DNA of 64,000 bases from Paenibacillus rhizovicinus (GCF_010365285.1 NZ_CP048286.1:2432501-2496500); one strand, 5' to 3'. Positions 17,686-26,044 are shown, numbered from the stretch's first letter. The notes: generated by a model not told the origin, from the letters alone. Numbers and translations are program-made.

Positions 17686-19236
17686 CTAGCCCTGCATCGA
17701 CCAGGCTTCGACATCCCACGTTTTCGTTACCCAATCCTCATAGAAATCAGGCTCGTGGGAGACGAGAACGACGGTACCTTTATAAGCTTGCAGCGCACGC
17801 TTCAATTCGGCTTTGGCGACGATGTCCAAATGGTTCGTCGGCTCATCGAACAAAATCCAGTTGCTTTCTCGCATCATCAGCTTGCAAAGACGAACCTTCG
17901 CCTGCTCGCCCCCGCTGAGCTGATTCAGAGGGCGCGTAATATGCTCGTTCTTCAGACCGCAGCGGGCCAGCGCGGCCCGGACTTCATGCTGGTTCATCGA
18001 GGAGAATTCATCCCATACGTCCTCCAGCGGAGTCATCGTCGGCGCTTTGGATTCCTGTTCGAAGTAAGCGGGAGATAAATAATCGCCGAGATAGGTCTTG
18101 CCGTCCAGCGGAGGAATAACGCCCAGAATAGACTTCAGGAGCGTGGATTTACCGACGCCGTTGCAGCCTACGATGGCAATCTTATCGCCCCGTTCGATCA
18201 CCATATCCATCTTCGGCAGAAGCGGCTTGCTGTAGCCGATGACCATTCCCACGGCTTCGAATACGGTCCTGCCGCTTGTACGGGACTCTTTGAAGTTAAA
18301 GGTCGGCTTGGCCGCTTCCTCCGGCTTGTCGATGCGATCGATCCGGTCGAGCTGCTTCTCGCGGCTCTTGGCGCGTCCCGAGGTGGAAGCACGCGCTTTA
18401 TTCTTATTAATGAATTCTTCTTGCTTCTTGATATAATCCTTCTGCTTCTCGTAGGCGTCGATATGCTGCGCTTTGTTCAGCTCGGACATCTCCAGAAACT
18501 TCTCGTAATTGGCCGAATATCGGGTCAGTTTCGTAAATTCAAGGTGATAGATGACGTCGACGACCTGGTTCATAAAACCCGTTTCATGAGAAATCAGAAT
18601 CAGCGCGTGCGGATAATTCCGCAAATAATTCGTCAGCCAGTTAATATGCTCTTCATCCAGGTAGTTGGTCGGCTCATCCAGCAGCAGAACGCCCGGCTTC
18701 TCAAGCAGCAGCTTGGCGAGCAGCACCTTCGTCCGCTGTCCGCCGCTTAGCGCCGTGACTTCGCGGTCAAGCCCGATTACGTTAAGGCCTAAGCCATTGG
18801 CCATCTCATCGACCTTCACATCGATCAAATAGAAATCGCCGATTTCAAGCTCCTCTTGAATCTCTCCCATGCGCTCCAGAAGCTGTTCCAACGTATCCGG
18901 GTCGGCTTCGCCCATTTGCCCGGCAATCTCATTAAGCTCTTCTTCCAATACAAGCAAGGGCAGGAACGCATCCTTCAACACGTCCCGGATCGTTTTGCCT
19001 GCCTCAAGCTTCGTATGCTGGTCCAAGTAGCCGTAACGAACGCGGGGCGTCCATTCCATCTTGCCTTCGTCCTTCAACAGCTTGCCTGTCAAAATATTCA
19101 TCAGCGTGGATTTTCCCGTGCCATTCGCGCCTACCAGCCCGACACGTTCCCCTTCCAGCAAACGGAAAGACACATTCTTAAACAATACCCGGTCGCCAAA
19201 CGTATGCGATAATTGCTCCACTGTCAACAAACTCAT
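17686..19236 (-). CDS. ABC-F family ATPase (YkpA/YbiT-like)
   Basis: The 516-residue protein has two ABC domains and no membrane segments, the ABC-F layout. Domain 1 has Walker A GANGTGKST (residues 36-44), signature LSGGQ and Walker B VLLLDEPTNYLD. Domain 2 has GCNGVGKST, LSGGEQ and LFDEPTNHLD. Between them a charged P-site linker of about 80 residues contains NKAQHIDAYEKQKDYIKKQE. ABC-F proteins act on the ribosomal E site to rescue or regulate translation; some protect from antibiotics. The linker is of ordinary length, so a housekeeping YkpA-like role is more likely than resistance. A leader of about 60 nt follows the promoter. Confidence 0.88.
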   Translation of the reverse strand: MSLLTVEQLSHTFGDRVLFKNVSFRLLEGERVGLVGANGTGKSTLMNILTGKLLKDEGKMEWTPRVRYGYLDQHTKLEAGKTIRDVLKDAFLPLLVLEEELNEIAGQMGEADPDTLEQLLERMGEIQEELEIGDFYLIDVKVDEMANGLGLNVIGLDREVTALSGGQRTKVLLAKLLLEKPGVLLLDEPTNYLDEEHINWLTNYLRNYPHALILISHETGFMNQVVDVIYHLEFTKLTRYSANYEKFLEMSELNKAQHIDAYEKQKDYIKKQEEFINKNKARASTSGRAKSREKQLDRIDRIDKPEEAAKPTFNFKESRTSGRTVFEAVGMVIGYSKPLLPKMDMVIERGDKIAIVGCNGVGKSTLLKSILGVIPPLDGKTYLGDYLSPAYFEQESKAPTMTPLEDVWDEFSSMNQHEVRAALARCGLKNEHITRPLNQLSGGEQAKVRLCKLMMRESNWILFDEPTNHLDIVAKAELKRALQAYKGTVVLVSHEPDFYEDWVTKTWDVEAWSMQG

Positions 19237-19303
19237 TGTTCTATATCTCCATTCATATATGCACCTGATTTATAATCTACAAGTCTCTCGATTGATCCGA
19301 ATC

Positions 19304-19312
19304 ATTGTATCA
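19304..19312 (-). promoter_or_regulatory. Extended -10 promoter for the ABC-F gene
   Basis: On the minus strand TGATACAAT supplies a TGN extension and a TACAAT hexamer about 70 bp upstream of the ABC-F ATG. The -35 region is poor. Confidence 0.4.
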
Positions 19313-19465
19313 CAAATACGTTCGCTCCGTGTTAACCATCGCCTGCCATGGATGCGTACAATATCTTGATTCGTTATATAATTCCACTGCGGGTATGAAC
19401 GTGCGTTAGTCCCGACACCGCGTTGTTGGTGGTTTTAGCGTACGACGGCGGTTTTAAACATAGAA

Positions 19466-19521
19466 AAAAAACACCGCCAAGGGCGTATGAGCCGCGTGGC
19501 GATGTTTTCGTTAATGAGTTC
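19466..19521 (-). repeat. 56 bp hairpin repeat, copy 1 (terminator of the flavin reductase-like gene)
   Basis: Identical over 56 bp to 20343-20398. It contains arms CACCGCCA and TGGCGATG around GGGC/GCC, and a run of A that reads as T on the minus strand. It lies 32 bp beyond the stop of the flavin reductase-like gene, so it works as a terminator there. Confidence 0.85.
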
Positions 19522-19553
19522 CAATCACTCCAGGTTTCGTTCGGAAGAGTCGT

Positions 19554-20183
19554 CTATTGCGTCACATCTGGCCCAAATACCGCGGACAATCGAGATCTAG
19601 ACAGCTGTTCGCTTAGGCCGAAATATTCACAGAAGTTCATAATCATTGGATTCCATTTGGACGGATCAATGTAATTTGGATGATCTTTCATGGTCAATTC
19701 CTGATCCACATGAATTTTCTCGATGTGGACCTCCAATGCAATCAGGGAACTCGGCTCTTCGAACGGATGTACCTTTATGAGCTTTGCCTCTAAGTGAACG
19801 GGACATTCTTGTACGCGAGGCGCTTTGACATCTCGAGACGGTAAGGGAGTCAGTTTTGACTTGCCAAATTTGTTCGGTTCAAATTGATAACCTCTTGCTT
19901 TCTTTGATTCAGGAACCGGGTCTCGTCCGGTTATCAGCGTGAGACTTTCAATAGCAGAAATCAGGTCGATGGACGGCAAGTTCAGCACACATTCTCCCTC
20001 TCTCATTATGTTCAAAGCGGTCTGCGATTTACTGCTTAATCCGAGCATGCAAGACCGATTCAGCCACCAAGCTGACGACATTGGCGCCAAATTAGGGGTT
20101 CCATCTACATTCATCGTGCTGATCAGCACAATGGACGAGCCGAAATACAAAATTTTAGGTTCGATTTCCACATGTATTATCAT
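19554..20183 (-). CDS. Flavin reductase-like FMN-binding split-barrel protein
   Basis: The 209-residue protein opens with VLISTMNVDGTPNLAPMSSAWWL, the FMN-binding segment of flavin reductase-like domain proteins, followed by LGLSSKSQTALNI. The C-terminal part has a GVHIEKIHVD-like strand region (LEVHIEKIHVDQELTM) common in this family. It likely binds FMN and may reduce a flavin or a small substrate with NAD(P)H; the substrate is unknown. The ATG at 20183 follows GGAAGGAG. It is a single-gene unit followed by hairpin repeat copy 1. Confidence 0.8.
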   Translation of the reverse strand: MIIHVEIEPKILYFGSSIVLISTMNVDGTPNLAPMSSAWWLNRSCMLGLSSKSQTALNIMREGECVLNLPSIDLISAIESLTLITGRDPVPESKKARGYQFEPNKFGKSKLTPLPSRDVKAPRVQECPVHLEAKLIKVHPFEEPSSLIALEVHIEKIHVDQELTMKDHPNYIDPSKWNPMIMNFCEYFGLSEQLSRSRLSAVFGPDVTQ

Positions 20184-20342
20184 GCGTCTGGCTCCTTCCA
20201 GAGGATTATTGTAACCCTAAGTTATCACAACCCTTTAAGCGTTCATACGATTATGGAATGAGACAGCAAGAGTACGAAACAAAGTCCGCTCCTTCGGCGA
20301 ATCGGCCTATATTTATATACACTCGTGTTGACTTCGGAGCAT

Positions 20343-20398
20343 AAAAAACACCGCCAAGGGCGTATGAGCCGCGTGGCGATGTTTTCGTTAATGAGTTC
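20343..20398 (-). repeat. 56 bp hairpin repeat, copy 2 (terminator of the enolase-superfamily gene)
   Basis: Exact second copy of 19466-19521. It lies 42 bp beyond the stop of the enolase-superfamily gene, in the same orientation relative to its gene as copy 1. A GTTGACT motif sits 10 bp before it at 20327. Confidence 0.85.
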
Positions 20399-20439
20399 GA
20401 GCGTTTATTCATATACCTGTCATTCGACCGGCCACAGCT

Positions 20440-21588
20440 TTAGCCGCGGCTCCAGCCGTTAGCCCGAACTTGGCTGGCGAATAGCTCCTCGTCAAAATCC
20501 AAACCGAAGCCAGCCTTATTCGGAATGTGGAGCATACCGTTCTCCACGCGATAAGCGGACGTATCCATGCCGACAATGGAGATCTCATCGTATTCGACGA
20601 ACTCGAGGTTCTGAATCGCCGCTGCGATATGTCCCGTTGCGTAGATGCCATATGCATTGCCGTAGCAGTGCGGGGCAGAACGCAGACCCCACTGGTCGAG
20701 CTTGGCGCCAAGCTCCAGCCAATGCGTGAAGCCCGGATAGATGATGTCGTACTGCAGCACGTCAACCAAGCCATTTCTCGCCCAGTCCACGAGATGAGGA
20801 GACGCAAGTCCCTCTCCATCCGCGATAAGCACCTGCTGGCCGCGCGCTTGAAGCCACGACTTCAGATCGGCATACAAGGCATCGTCTTCGTGGAAAGCTT
20901 CCTCGATCCAGTGGAGATTCACATCCTCAACGGCAGCAAGCACTTCCTTGGTCAGATTCAGATTGTACGCATTGTTCGCATCAATCATAATCTTCCCCTC
21001 TGGCCCTGCAACCTCAGCGACACCATGGATAATTGCGATATCCCGTTTCGTTCCTTCCCATAGGGGCATATGCCGGCCTCCGCGGCCGACCTTGATTTTG
21101 AAATTCCGATGCCCCTTGGCAAATCCCTGCTCGGCTTCTTCCTTCATCAAGGCTACCGCGTCCAACTCATACTGCAAATGCAGATCATCGAAATAAAGCG
21201 AAGTGTCATAGCAAGGTACGACCAACGGGGAATCCGAAGCTCGATCAGCGATTAAGTTGTATACGGGCGTGTTCCGTCTGCGTCCCAGCCAGTCCAGAAT
21301 CGGATACTCCAGCGGAATGCGATAAGGCTCCAGCAGCCTGCCTTGCTCGTCAAACAGATCGATCAGTCTCATGCCGATTACCCGCTCCGCCAATTCCTCC
21401 GTCAACTGGCCGGAGTTGCCAAAGCCCGTCTCCCCGTCAATCGTAATTCGAGCGATCCGAACCGAACAGTTCTTGCCATGATCGCCTATTCTGCCGTTTG
21501 AACCCGCGCTTCTAGCACGCTCGCCTGTAAGAGTTGCAATCTCGATCTTTTCTACTTTCCATTCGGGATGAAGATTGGATAAGTCCAT
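20440..21588 (-). CDS. Enolase superfamily enzyme (mandelate racemase/muconate lactonizing group)
   Basis: The 382-residue protein has a capping domain and a barrel with the group's catalytic set. NFKIKVGRGG carries the Lys pair. IDANNAYN, WIEEAFHEDD and IADGEG supply the metal ligands, and a C-terminal SAPHCYGNAYG has a His. Members abstract a proton alpha to a carboxylate and are mostly sugar-acid dehydratases or racemases. The precise acid here is not identifiable. The ATG at 21588 is preferred (GGGAG at nine bases) over one two codons upstream. No sugar-acid pathway genes are adjacent. Confidence 0.85.
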   Translation of the reverse strand: MDLSNLHPEWKVEKIEIATLTGERARSAGSNGRIGDHGKNCSVRIARITIDGETGFGNSGQLTEELAERVIGMRLIDLFDEQGRLLEPYRIPLEYPILDWLGRRRNTPVYNLIADRASDSPLVVPCYDTSLYFDDLHLQYELDAVALMKEEAEQGFAKGHRNFKIKVGRGGRHMPLWEGTKRDIAIIHGVAEVAGPEGKIMIDANNAYNLNLTKEVLAAVEDVNLHWIEEAFHEDDALYADLKSWLQARGQQVLIADGEGLASPHLVDWARNGLVDVLQYDIIYPGFTHWLELGAKLDQWGLRSAPHCYGNAYGIYATGHIAAAIQNLEFVEYDEISIVGMDTSAYRVENGMLHIPNKAGFGLDFDEELFASQVRANGWSRG

Positions 21589-21633
21589 CGACATACACTC
21601 CCATCAAAATAATTCCAATCACATCCAATATAT

Positions 21634-21664
21634 TATTATATATTTAATATGTCTATATATAATA
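21634..21664. promoter_or_regulatory. AT-rich palindrome in the divergent promoter region
   Basis: TATTATATAT and ATATATAATA arms are perfectly complementary across 11 bp, 45 bp upstream of the enolase-superfamily start. AT-richness alone makes such palindromes likely, so it is only a candidate operator. Confidence 0.3.
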
Positions 21665-21681
21665 TATCTTTTGTATCAGGC

Positions 21682-21727
21682 GCATAAAAAACAGAGCTGC
21701 AGCATACCTGCCATGCTTCTGCCGCAA
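21682..21727. repeat. Decayed ACAGAGC-family repeat
   Basis: ATAAAAAACAGAGCTGCAGCAT opens like the other family members, but the right arm lacks GCTCTGT and ends CTTCTGCCGC. Only GCAT/ATGC and GCAG/CTTCTGC pairing remains. It lies between divergent genes, so it is not placed as a terminator of either. Confidence 0.55.
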
Positions 21728-21852
21728 TAGCCTTTGAATCGAACTCATAGACAAAATAGATGCTTCTTCATATTTTCCTTTTCTCACCGTCAAAATATTG
21801 GTAAATTGAACAAAGGTCTTATCGATACACTACTAAAGAAAAGGGGAACTAT

Positions 21853-23100
21853 ATGACCGCATTTAACAATAAGAGCCGGGACAACCATCCTAAGTCAGCT
21901 GTGTCCGTCATCTTAAAAAGCGTTATTGCTCTTTCTATTGTCTTCTCGAGTTGCATATCCACAGTTCATGCATCCCAATTGCAGTATTCGTCTTCAACAA
22001 TGAACGAACTGTCAGATACATTATCAAGCATGCCTCAGCAAACATTGTATGGCGTATCCAATGAGGGATGGATTTATTATTTTAATAATCCCGGCGGTTA
22101 TATGAACGATACACGGGACATACGCAAGATAAAGTATGACGGAAGCGAAGATAGTGATGGCAATAATGATGAACTGATCAATTTCTCTACTCCGGGAAGT
22201 AAAGTTGGATATGAATTTTACCATGTTCAATCCAAAGATACCCTATTGAAAAAAATTCGAGACGAAAATGCGGATATCCTAAGAATCATTGATGGCTGGG
22301 TATTCTACATCACATGGGATAAGAAGCAAATTCTCAGAGGAAAGCTGGACGGTTCAGAGAAAAATATAATCGTCAGCGCTAGTAGTAACATTCATTTCGA
22401 GTCATTGACGGTTTATAAAGACTACCTTTACTTTACAAAGCCTAATGATGATGGAGGAAGCTCCTTGTACCGCTCGCGTCTGGACGGGAAAGGCTTAACT
22501 TTGCTCAGCAACGAATACTTGTTCCCCATTCAATTAAAACGAAATAATCTATTAGTGGATCAACTTTATTATTATGATTACAACAAAGGCAGCGAAGACG
22601 CGATCAGCATTGTGAACGATGTCATTTATTTTGTCAGCGAACATGGCATTACCCGTATGAATACGGACGGCAAGAATCAGAAATTGTTGACCAAAGAGAA
22701 GTATGGAAGAATGTATCTAGATGGCGACTCTATTTACTATTCCACGTGGTGGCAATTGCCTAATGAAAAAGGTACCTATGCCGCGAATGGCCCGATATAT
22801 CGAGTCAAGCTTACAGGAGGAACACCGCAAAAGCTTACACAAGGCTATAGCAGTATCATCGCTGTCGATCAAGGATGGATATACGCGGAAGAAGGCAGCT
22901 TCACCGAGCCAGGAACATTAATTCGGTTCAAGCCTGCCAATCCTTCCAAAAGAGAAGTAGTCATCCCATATAAAAAAGAAACCTACTATTTACTCAATCA
23001 GGTTATCGGAGACTGGTTCGTCTATTCCGAGTATAAAAATGATATTGAGGTTCAGCGCAAAGTCAAATTCGATGGAAGTATGTCCACTGTTCTGAAGTGA
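21853..23100 (+). CDS. Secreted DUF5050-type beta-propeller protein
   Basis: The 415-residue product has a signal peptide (VILKSVIALSIVFSS, cleavage near VHASQL). About six repeated strands follow, of the form GWIYYFNN, GWVFYITWD, DYLYFTKP, DVIYFVSE, DSIYYSTW and GWIYAEEG. These Tyr-rich repeats are the DUF5050 pattern and suggest a propeller outside the membrane. The ligand is unknown. It is AT-rich compared with neighbours. AAAGGGG precedes the ATG at 21853. It is a single-gene unit with a terminator at 23325. Confidence 0.8.
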   Translation: MTAFNNKSRDNHPKSAVSVILKSVIALSIVFSSCISTVHASQLQYSSSTMNELSDTLSSMPQQTLYGVSNEGWIYYFNNPGGYMNDTRDIRKIKYDGSEDSDGNNDELINFSTPGSKVGYEFYHVQSKDTLLKKIRDENADILRIIDGWVFYITWDKKQILRGKLDGSEKNIIVSASSNIHFESLTVYKDYLYFTKPNDDGGSSLYRSRLDGKGLTLLSNEYLFPIQLKRNNLLVDQLYYYDYNKGSEDAISIVNDVIYFVSEHGITRMNTDGKNQKLLTKEKYGRMYLDGDSIYYSTWWQLPNEKGTYAANGPIYRVKLTGGTPQKLTQGYSSIIAVDQGWIYAEEGSFTEPGTLIRFKPANPSKREVVIPYKKETYYLLNQVIGDWFVYSEYKNDIEVQRKVKFDGSMSTVLK

Positions 23101-23324
23101 TCAGGAGTCGGGCTCGACTATGGCTAGGTATCCCGTATTCTTTCAATCGGTTTTGATTTTGGGACAGGGCCGGGGGTCCAATAGGCAATGGCGAGGCGAC
23201 TCGGATTTAGTTCGTCGAGAATGTATTCCCGAGACGCGTTGAGAACATGCGAGCGTACGCTCGGTTTTACCCGCCATGAAAGTATTCTCAAGAGTCTCGT
23301 ATTGACTAAGTGTTGAATTCGGAC

Positions 23325-23367
23325 ACAAAAACAGAGTTACGGCATCCATGTCGTGCTCTATTTTTTT
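23325..23367 (+). terminator. ACAGAG-family hairpin terminator after the DUF5050 gene
   Basis: AACAGAG (23330-23336) faces GCTCTATT (23355 on), with GGC/GTC inner pairing and a run of seven T on the plus strand. The A-run on the left makes it potentially bidirectional. Confidence 0.7.
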
Positions 23368-23424
23368 AACTTACATACTGCTATCCGCCTATTGAGATGG
23401 CAAATCATTTTGCCGTGATGCGAC

Positions 23425-23720
23425 TTACTCAGACCATTTCATCTCCTTCATTGAAATTGCCGAGTCCCGCAGCATCTCAACAGGCAAATAACGAAACTCG
23501 TCCGTATCAAAGTCATACTCCTCGACCAGCCAGGACTCTGCTCATAGGTTAAGCGCAAGTGCTTATCTCTAGCAGCAAGCGAAATCAGCTGGTTCAGCTC
23601 CGAAGGCGCCACATCGTCGAGCTCCAAAAGATTCGGATTAACAGGATTCGTATTTTCAAAAAGCAAGATTTTATTCAGCTCGATCAGCTCGTCTTGCTGG
23701 GTGTGCGATGCGACGCGATG
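23425..23720 (-). pseudogene. Frameshifted C-terminal gene remnant
   Basis: One frame reads LLELDDVAPSELNQLISLA through HLRLTYEQ. A neighbouring frame continues SWLVEEYDFDTDEFRYLPVE and ends MKEMKWSE before TAA at 23425. The two pieces make one plausible protein end joined by a frameshift near 23535. No start or 5' part is recognisable. Family not identified. Confidence 0.5.
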
Positions 23721-23745
23721 CAAGGCTTGGCGCGGCTTCGGCGTG

Positions 23746-23924
23746 ATGGGCGAGTTCGAAGTGGAAGGCGCGGTCGTCCTCGTCTGACTTACCGTGCTTT
23801 TGGCGAAGTCTTGGCCCGTATCATTGACTATGCTTACATTGGCGGTCCGAATGCGACTTATCGCACAGATAACGGCGAAGGCACGTTCTACGGCGAATTT
23901 TGGGTGCCTGTGGTTAAAAAATAA
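23746..23924 (+). pseudogene. Frameshifted remnant, possibly an effector-binding (GyrI-like) domain end
   Basis: The frame MGEFEVEGAVVLV meets a TGA near 23785. The adjacent frame then reads LTYRAFGEVLARIIDYAYIG on to YGEFWVPVVKK and a stop at 23924. The ending resembles the last strand of AraC-effector-binding/GyrI-like domains, but the match is short. A single base change in phase would restore one reading frame. Upstream coding sequence is missing. Confidence 0.4.
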
Positions 23925-24086
23925 TCGAGTCGATTTCAAGACAACGAATAGCCAAATGGTCGCTCCGGTCGGAGCGGTTGAGGGCGTTATTAATGTTTCG
24001 GGACATTCCCAGCATCCATGCCGGACGTTGGGCATTCACGAGCCGATTGGTGACTCATGTGTTGACTCCATGTTGACTCCAGAGTA

Positions 24087-24131
24087 TAAAAAAACATCGC
24101 CAAGGTTTCAAACCGCATAGCGATGTATTCA
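24087..24131 (-). terminator. CATCGCC-type hairpin repeat after the P-loop ATPase locus
   Basis: ACATCGC and GCGATGT are perfect arms around AAGGTTTCAAACC. An A-run on the left reads as a T-run on the minus strand. It is related to the 56 bp repeats (CACCGCCAAG...GGCGATGT). It lies 32 bp beyond the micro-ORF stop at 24163. Confidence 0.7.
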
Positions 24132-24162
24132 TTGATTACAGACTGCTATTCGTTTTTTGTCC

Positions 24163-24273
24163 TTACTCCTCGACCACAGCCTCTGGATTCTTCCCATAAG
24201 TAATCCAATCACTCGAGCTAGAGAATATATTGAGGAATTTCTCAAACTTAATACCAAGTCTCCTCTCAAGCAT
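24163..24273 (-). CDS. Micro-ORF overlapping the ATPase stop codon
   Basis: An ATG at 24273 overlaps the last codons of the P-loop ATPase and opens a 36-codon frame starting MLERRLGIKFEKFLNIF and ending WITYGKNPEAVVEE. The overlap suggests translational coupling. Alternatively it is the true C-terminus of the ATPase or of another gene, displaced by a frameshift. Its end resembles decayed sequence at 26140-26180, which argues it was once part of a repeated coding module. I assign no function. Confidence 0.4.
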   Translation of the reverse strand: MLERRLGIKFEKFLNIFSSSSDWITYGKNPEAVVEE

Positions 24274-25750
24274 TTCCCTGCACCATATTAAGTGCACTTC
24301 GATATAGAAAGGGGACCCAATAAGTATTCCTTACAGTTTTTTTGAAAAAACCTATCTCAACTAATTTTGTAGCAATTTTATATGAATCTTCTTGATTTAC
24401 TTCCCACAAAACAGACAAGGAATCTATAGTTTGTTCAGTTTTTGCTCGATTTAATTTTTCTAGATACTGCTTATGTTGAGGATACTCAGCATAAAGAGTC
24501 TGCTCCAACCGAACCTTGGATACAGGGTTCAGCGCTTCTTTTAATGAGGCACCATCAAATAGTAAGCTACCTCCTGGCTCTTTCCCCCCAATTTCTAGTT
24601 TTTTCAACTGAACCTCTCTTACAGAAGAAAGCAAGTGAATTAGTTCTCTAGGTGCAGTCGCGATATCTTCATTACCGTCACGTGTCCGACTCAGAAGCCA
24701 ATCGAAGGTGTTTGGTTTATTACGACCTGTATCGACTTGGGCTGGGAAAATCCTATATAGAGTTTCCTGCTGTAAGTTAATATCCCCCATAATCTTCTCG
24801 ATATCAATTCCAAGATACTCAACAACAGCATCATTTTTTAACAATCGTTTCATTATAAGATTCAGTAGTGATTGAGGATTCCATGAAATCGTTAAACTTC
24901 TTGTAATATGACTGCTTTCGCGGAAACCCTCATCAACCACTCTCTTCCAAATGTCACTTCTTAGGAATATTTTTAATGAAATATTTTCAAGATCATTCAT
25001 ATCAAGGTATACCTTAAATAAAGCCCTTAACGCATTTTTCTCTAATTCTGCTGAATCAGCAAACGCCACATCTAACCTATCAATTAATATCCAAATTCTA
25101 GAATCACTTGTTTTAATAATTTTATTAGCAAGCTCCAGCAAATGGTCAATTGATGCTAAACCCTGTGATGTCAGATCATGACTAGGTTCTTTTAGAGTTA
25201 TTTTCCCATTTACTCCAGCAGGCATTCCAGTATTAGGATCAAACTGTAATCCACCTTCAAAGGATTCAGCCTTTACAATTTTTTTTGCATAATCAAATGC
25301 TGCTTTTATTATGCCTCTTAAGTTGAGTTCTCTCGGTAACAATCGTGCTTCTTCTAGAAAATCAACAAGTCTATTTGAGTCTTCCGATTTTATGTTTTTT
25401 ACTTGAAAACCAATTAATGAAAGAAAATAAAGCTTCCAAAGTGTAATAAATTCGGCCTCACTTGTTGGTGGCTCATTAACTATATCTTTAAATGCTGGTG
25501 TACCTCTTGGCTTCTCAGCTACAATAACATTAATCCTTTTATCCATTAACTCTGAACTTTTATTTTGGAGCAGTGAATATATAGCACTTTTTCCTGTACC
25601 TTTTAGCCCATACACAATATCAATTTCACCAGAAAATATTCTCTTCCAGTGGTCAGTCTCAACAAAGTAATTGGCCAATTCCTGGCTCTCATCTTCTGCT
25701 ATTCTATGGCCGAAAGAAATAGATTGAAGGATCTCTCGTTTTGATGGCAT
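24266..25750 (-). CDS. Sll1717-type P-loop ATPase
   Basis: The 494-residue soluble protein opens with a FGHRIAEDES motif and the Walker A YGLKGTGKSAIY near residue 45. A Walker B-like IWILIDRLDVAF follows near residue 215, with a sensor-like FLRSDIW further on. This order matches the Sll1717 family of STAND-like P-loop ATPases, whose function is unknown and which often sit alone in accessory DNA. The C-terminal 150 residues are helical with a winged-helix look. The gene is strongly AT-rich compared with the rest of the window and is flanked by remnants and repeats, which suggests transfer. The ATG at 25750 follows GGAGG. Confidence 0.8.
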   Translation of the reverse strand: MPSKREILQSISFGHRIAEDESQELANYFVETDHWKRIFSGEIDIVYGLKGTGKSAIYSLLQNKSSELMDKRINVIVAEKPRGTPAFKDIVNEPPTSEAEFITLWKLYFLSLIGFQVKNIKSEDSNRLVDFLEEARLLPRELNLRGIIKAAFDYAKKIVKAESFEGGLQFDPNTGMPAGVNGKITLKEPSHDLTSQGLASIDHLLELANKIIKTSDSRIWILIDRLDVAFADSAELEKNALRALFKVYLDMNDLENISLKIFLRSDIWKRVVDEGFRESSHITRSLTISWNPQSLLNLIMKRLLKNDAVVEYLGIDIEKIMGDINLQQETLYRIFPAQVDTGRNKPNTFDWLLSRTRDGNEDIATAPRELIHLLSSVREVQLKKLEIGGKEPGGSLLFDGASLKEALNPVSKVRLEQTLYAEYPQHKQYLEKLNRAKTEQTIDSLSVLWEVNQEDSYKIATKLVEIGFFKKTVRNTYWVPFLYRSALNMVQGNA

Positions 25751-25784
25751 TATTATCCTCCACAACCGGAAAATTTTTACTTTA

Positions 25785-25813
25785 ATTATAGCTTTACTCT
25801 TGGTTTTCGAAAA
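25785..25813 (-). promoter_or_regulatory. Candidate promoter of the Sll1717-type gene
   Basis: A perfect TATAAT (minus strand, 25790-25785) lies 35 bp upstream of the ATG. A weak TTTTCG hexamer sits 17 bp further upstream. Confidence 0.4.
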
Positions 25814-25900
25814 GCTTTAATTTTACTCCCTCTACCAAGAACGTTGACCTTATGTTGATAATATCTGTTCATGGATCTCATTATTGATCTTCACTTTCAT

Positions 25901-25938
25901 GGCCGGGAATGCAGCCCGCAATATTGGACGTTCCCGCC
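25901..25938. repeat. GGCCGGGA-type hairpin, diverged copy
   Basis: GGCCGGGAATG and CGTTCCCGCC are near-complementary and are followed by CCTTTG, as in the hairpin at 14892. No gene end lies nearby, so it looks like a stranded copy. Confidence 0.5.
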
Positions 25939-26044
25939 CTTTGTCTGCTTGTACTGAAATCTTGTGTTATTCGAACGGGGCTGGTTAAAGCAGCTCTTTA
26001 TGCACTTCAGGGATTACTGGTTGACTTTACGTTGATTTCGACAA

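Larger units (their letters stand above)
19237..19553. other. Non-coding interval upstream of the ABC-F gene
   Basis: This 317 bp holds the ABC-F promoter (19304) and leader, and one copy of the 56 bp duplicated hairpin element (19466-19521). No gene is supported. Confidence 0.6.
23101..24162. other. Decayed interval with gene remnants and repeats
   Basis: This 1 kb has no intact gene. It holds a terminator (23325), a frameshifted gene end on the minus strand (23425-23720), a frameshifted gene end on the plus strand (23746-23924), two paired GTTGA motifs (23301, 24061) and a hairpin repeat (24087-24131). Confidence 0.7.

Noticed and set aside
17686-19236. Antibiotic resistance by the ABC-F protein
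   Set aside because: The interdomain linker is of ordinary length and no resistance-type leader peptide was found in the 60 nt leader, so a housekeeping ABC-F is more likely.
21634-21664. AT-rich palindrome as a specific operator
   Set aside because: The surrounding 60 bp is nearly all A and T, where such symmetry is expected by chance; kept as a low-confidence feature only.
24061-24131. Small RNA gene with promoter TTGACT-17-TATAAA and hairpin
   Set aside because: The boxes match well, but the predicted start falls inside the hairpin and the other motif copies lack a -10 box. Kept only as part of the motif finding.
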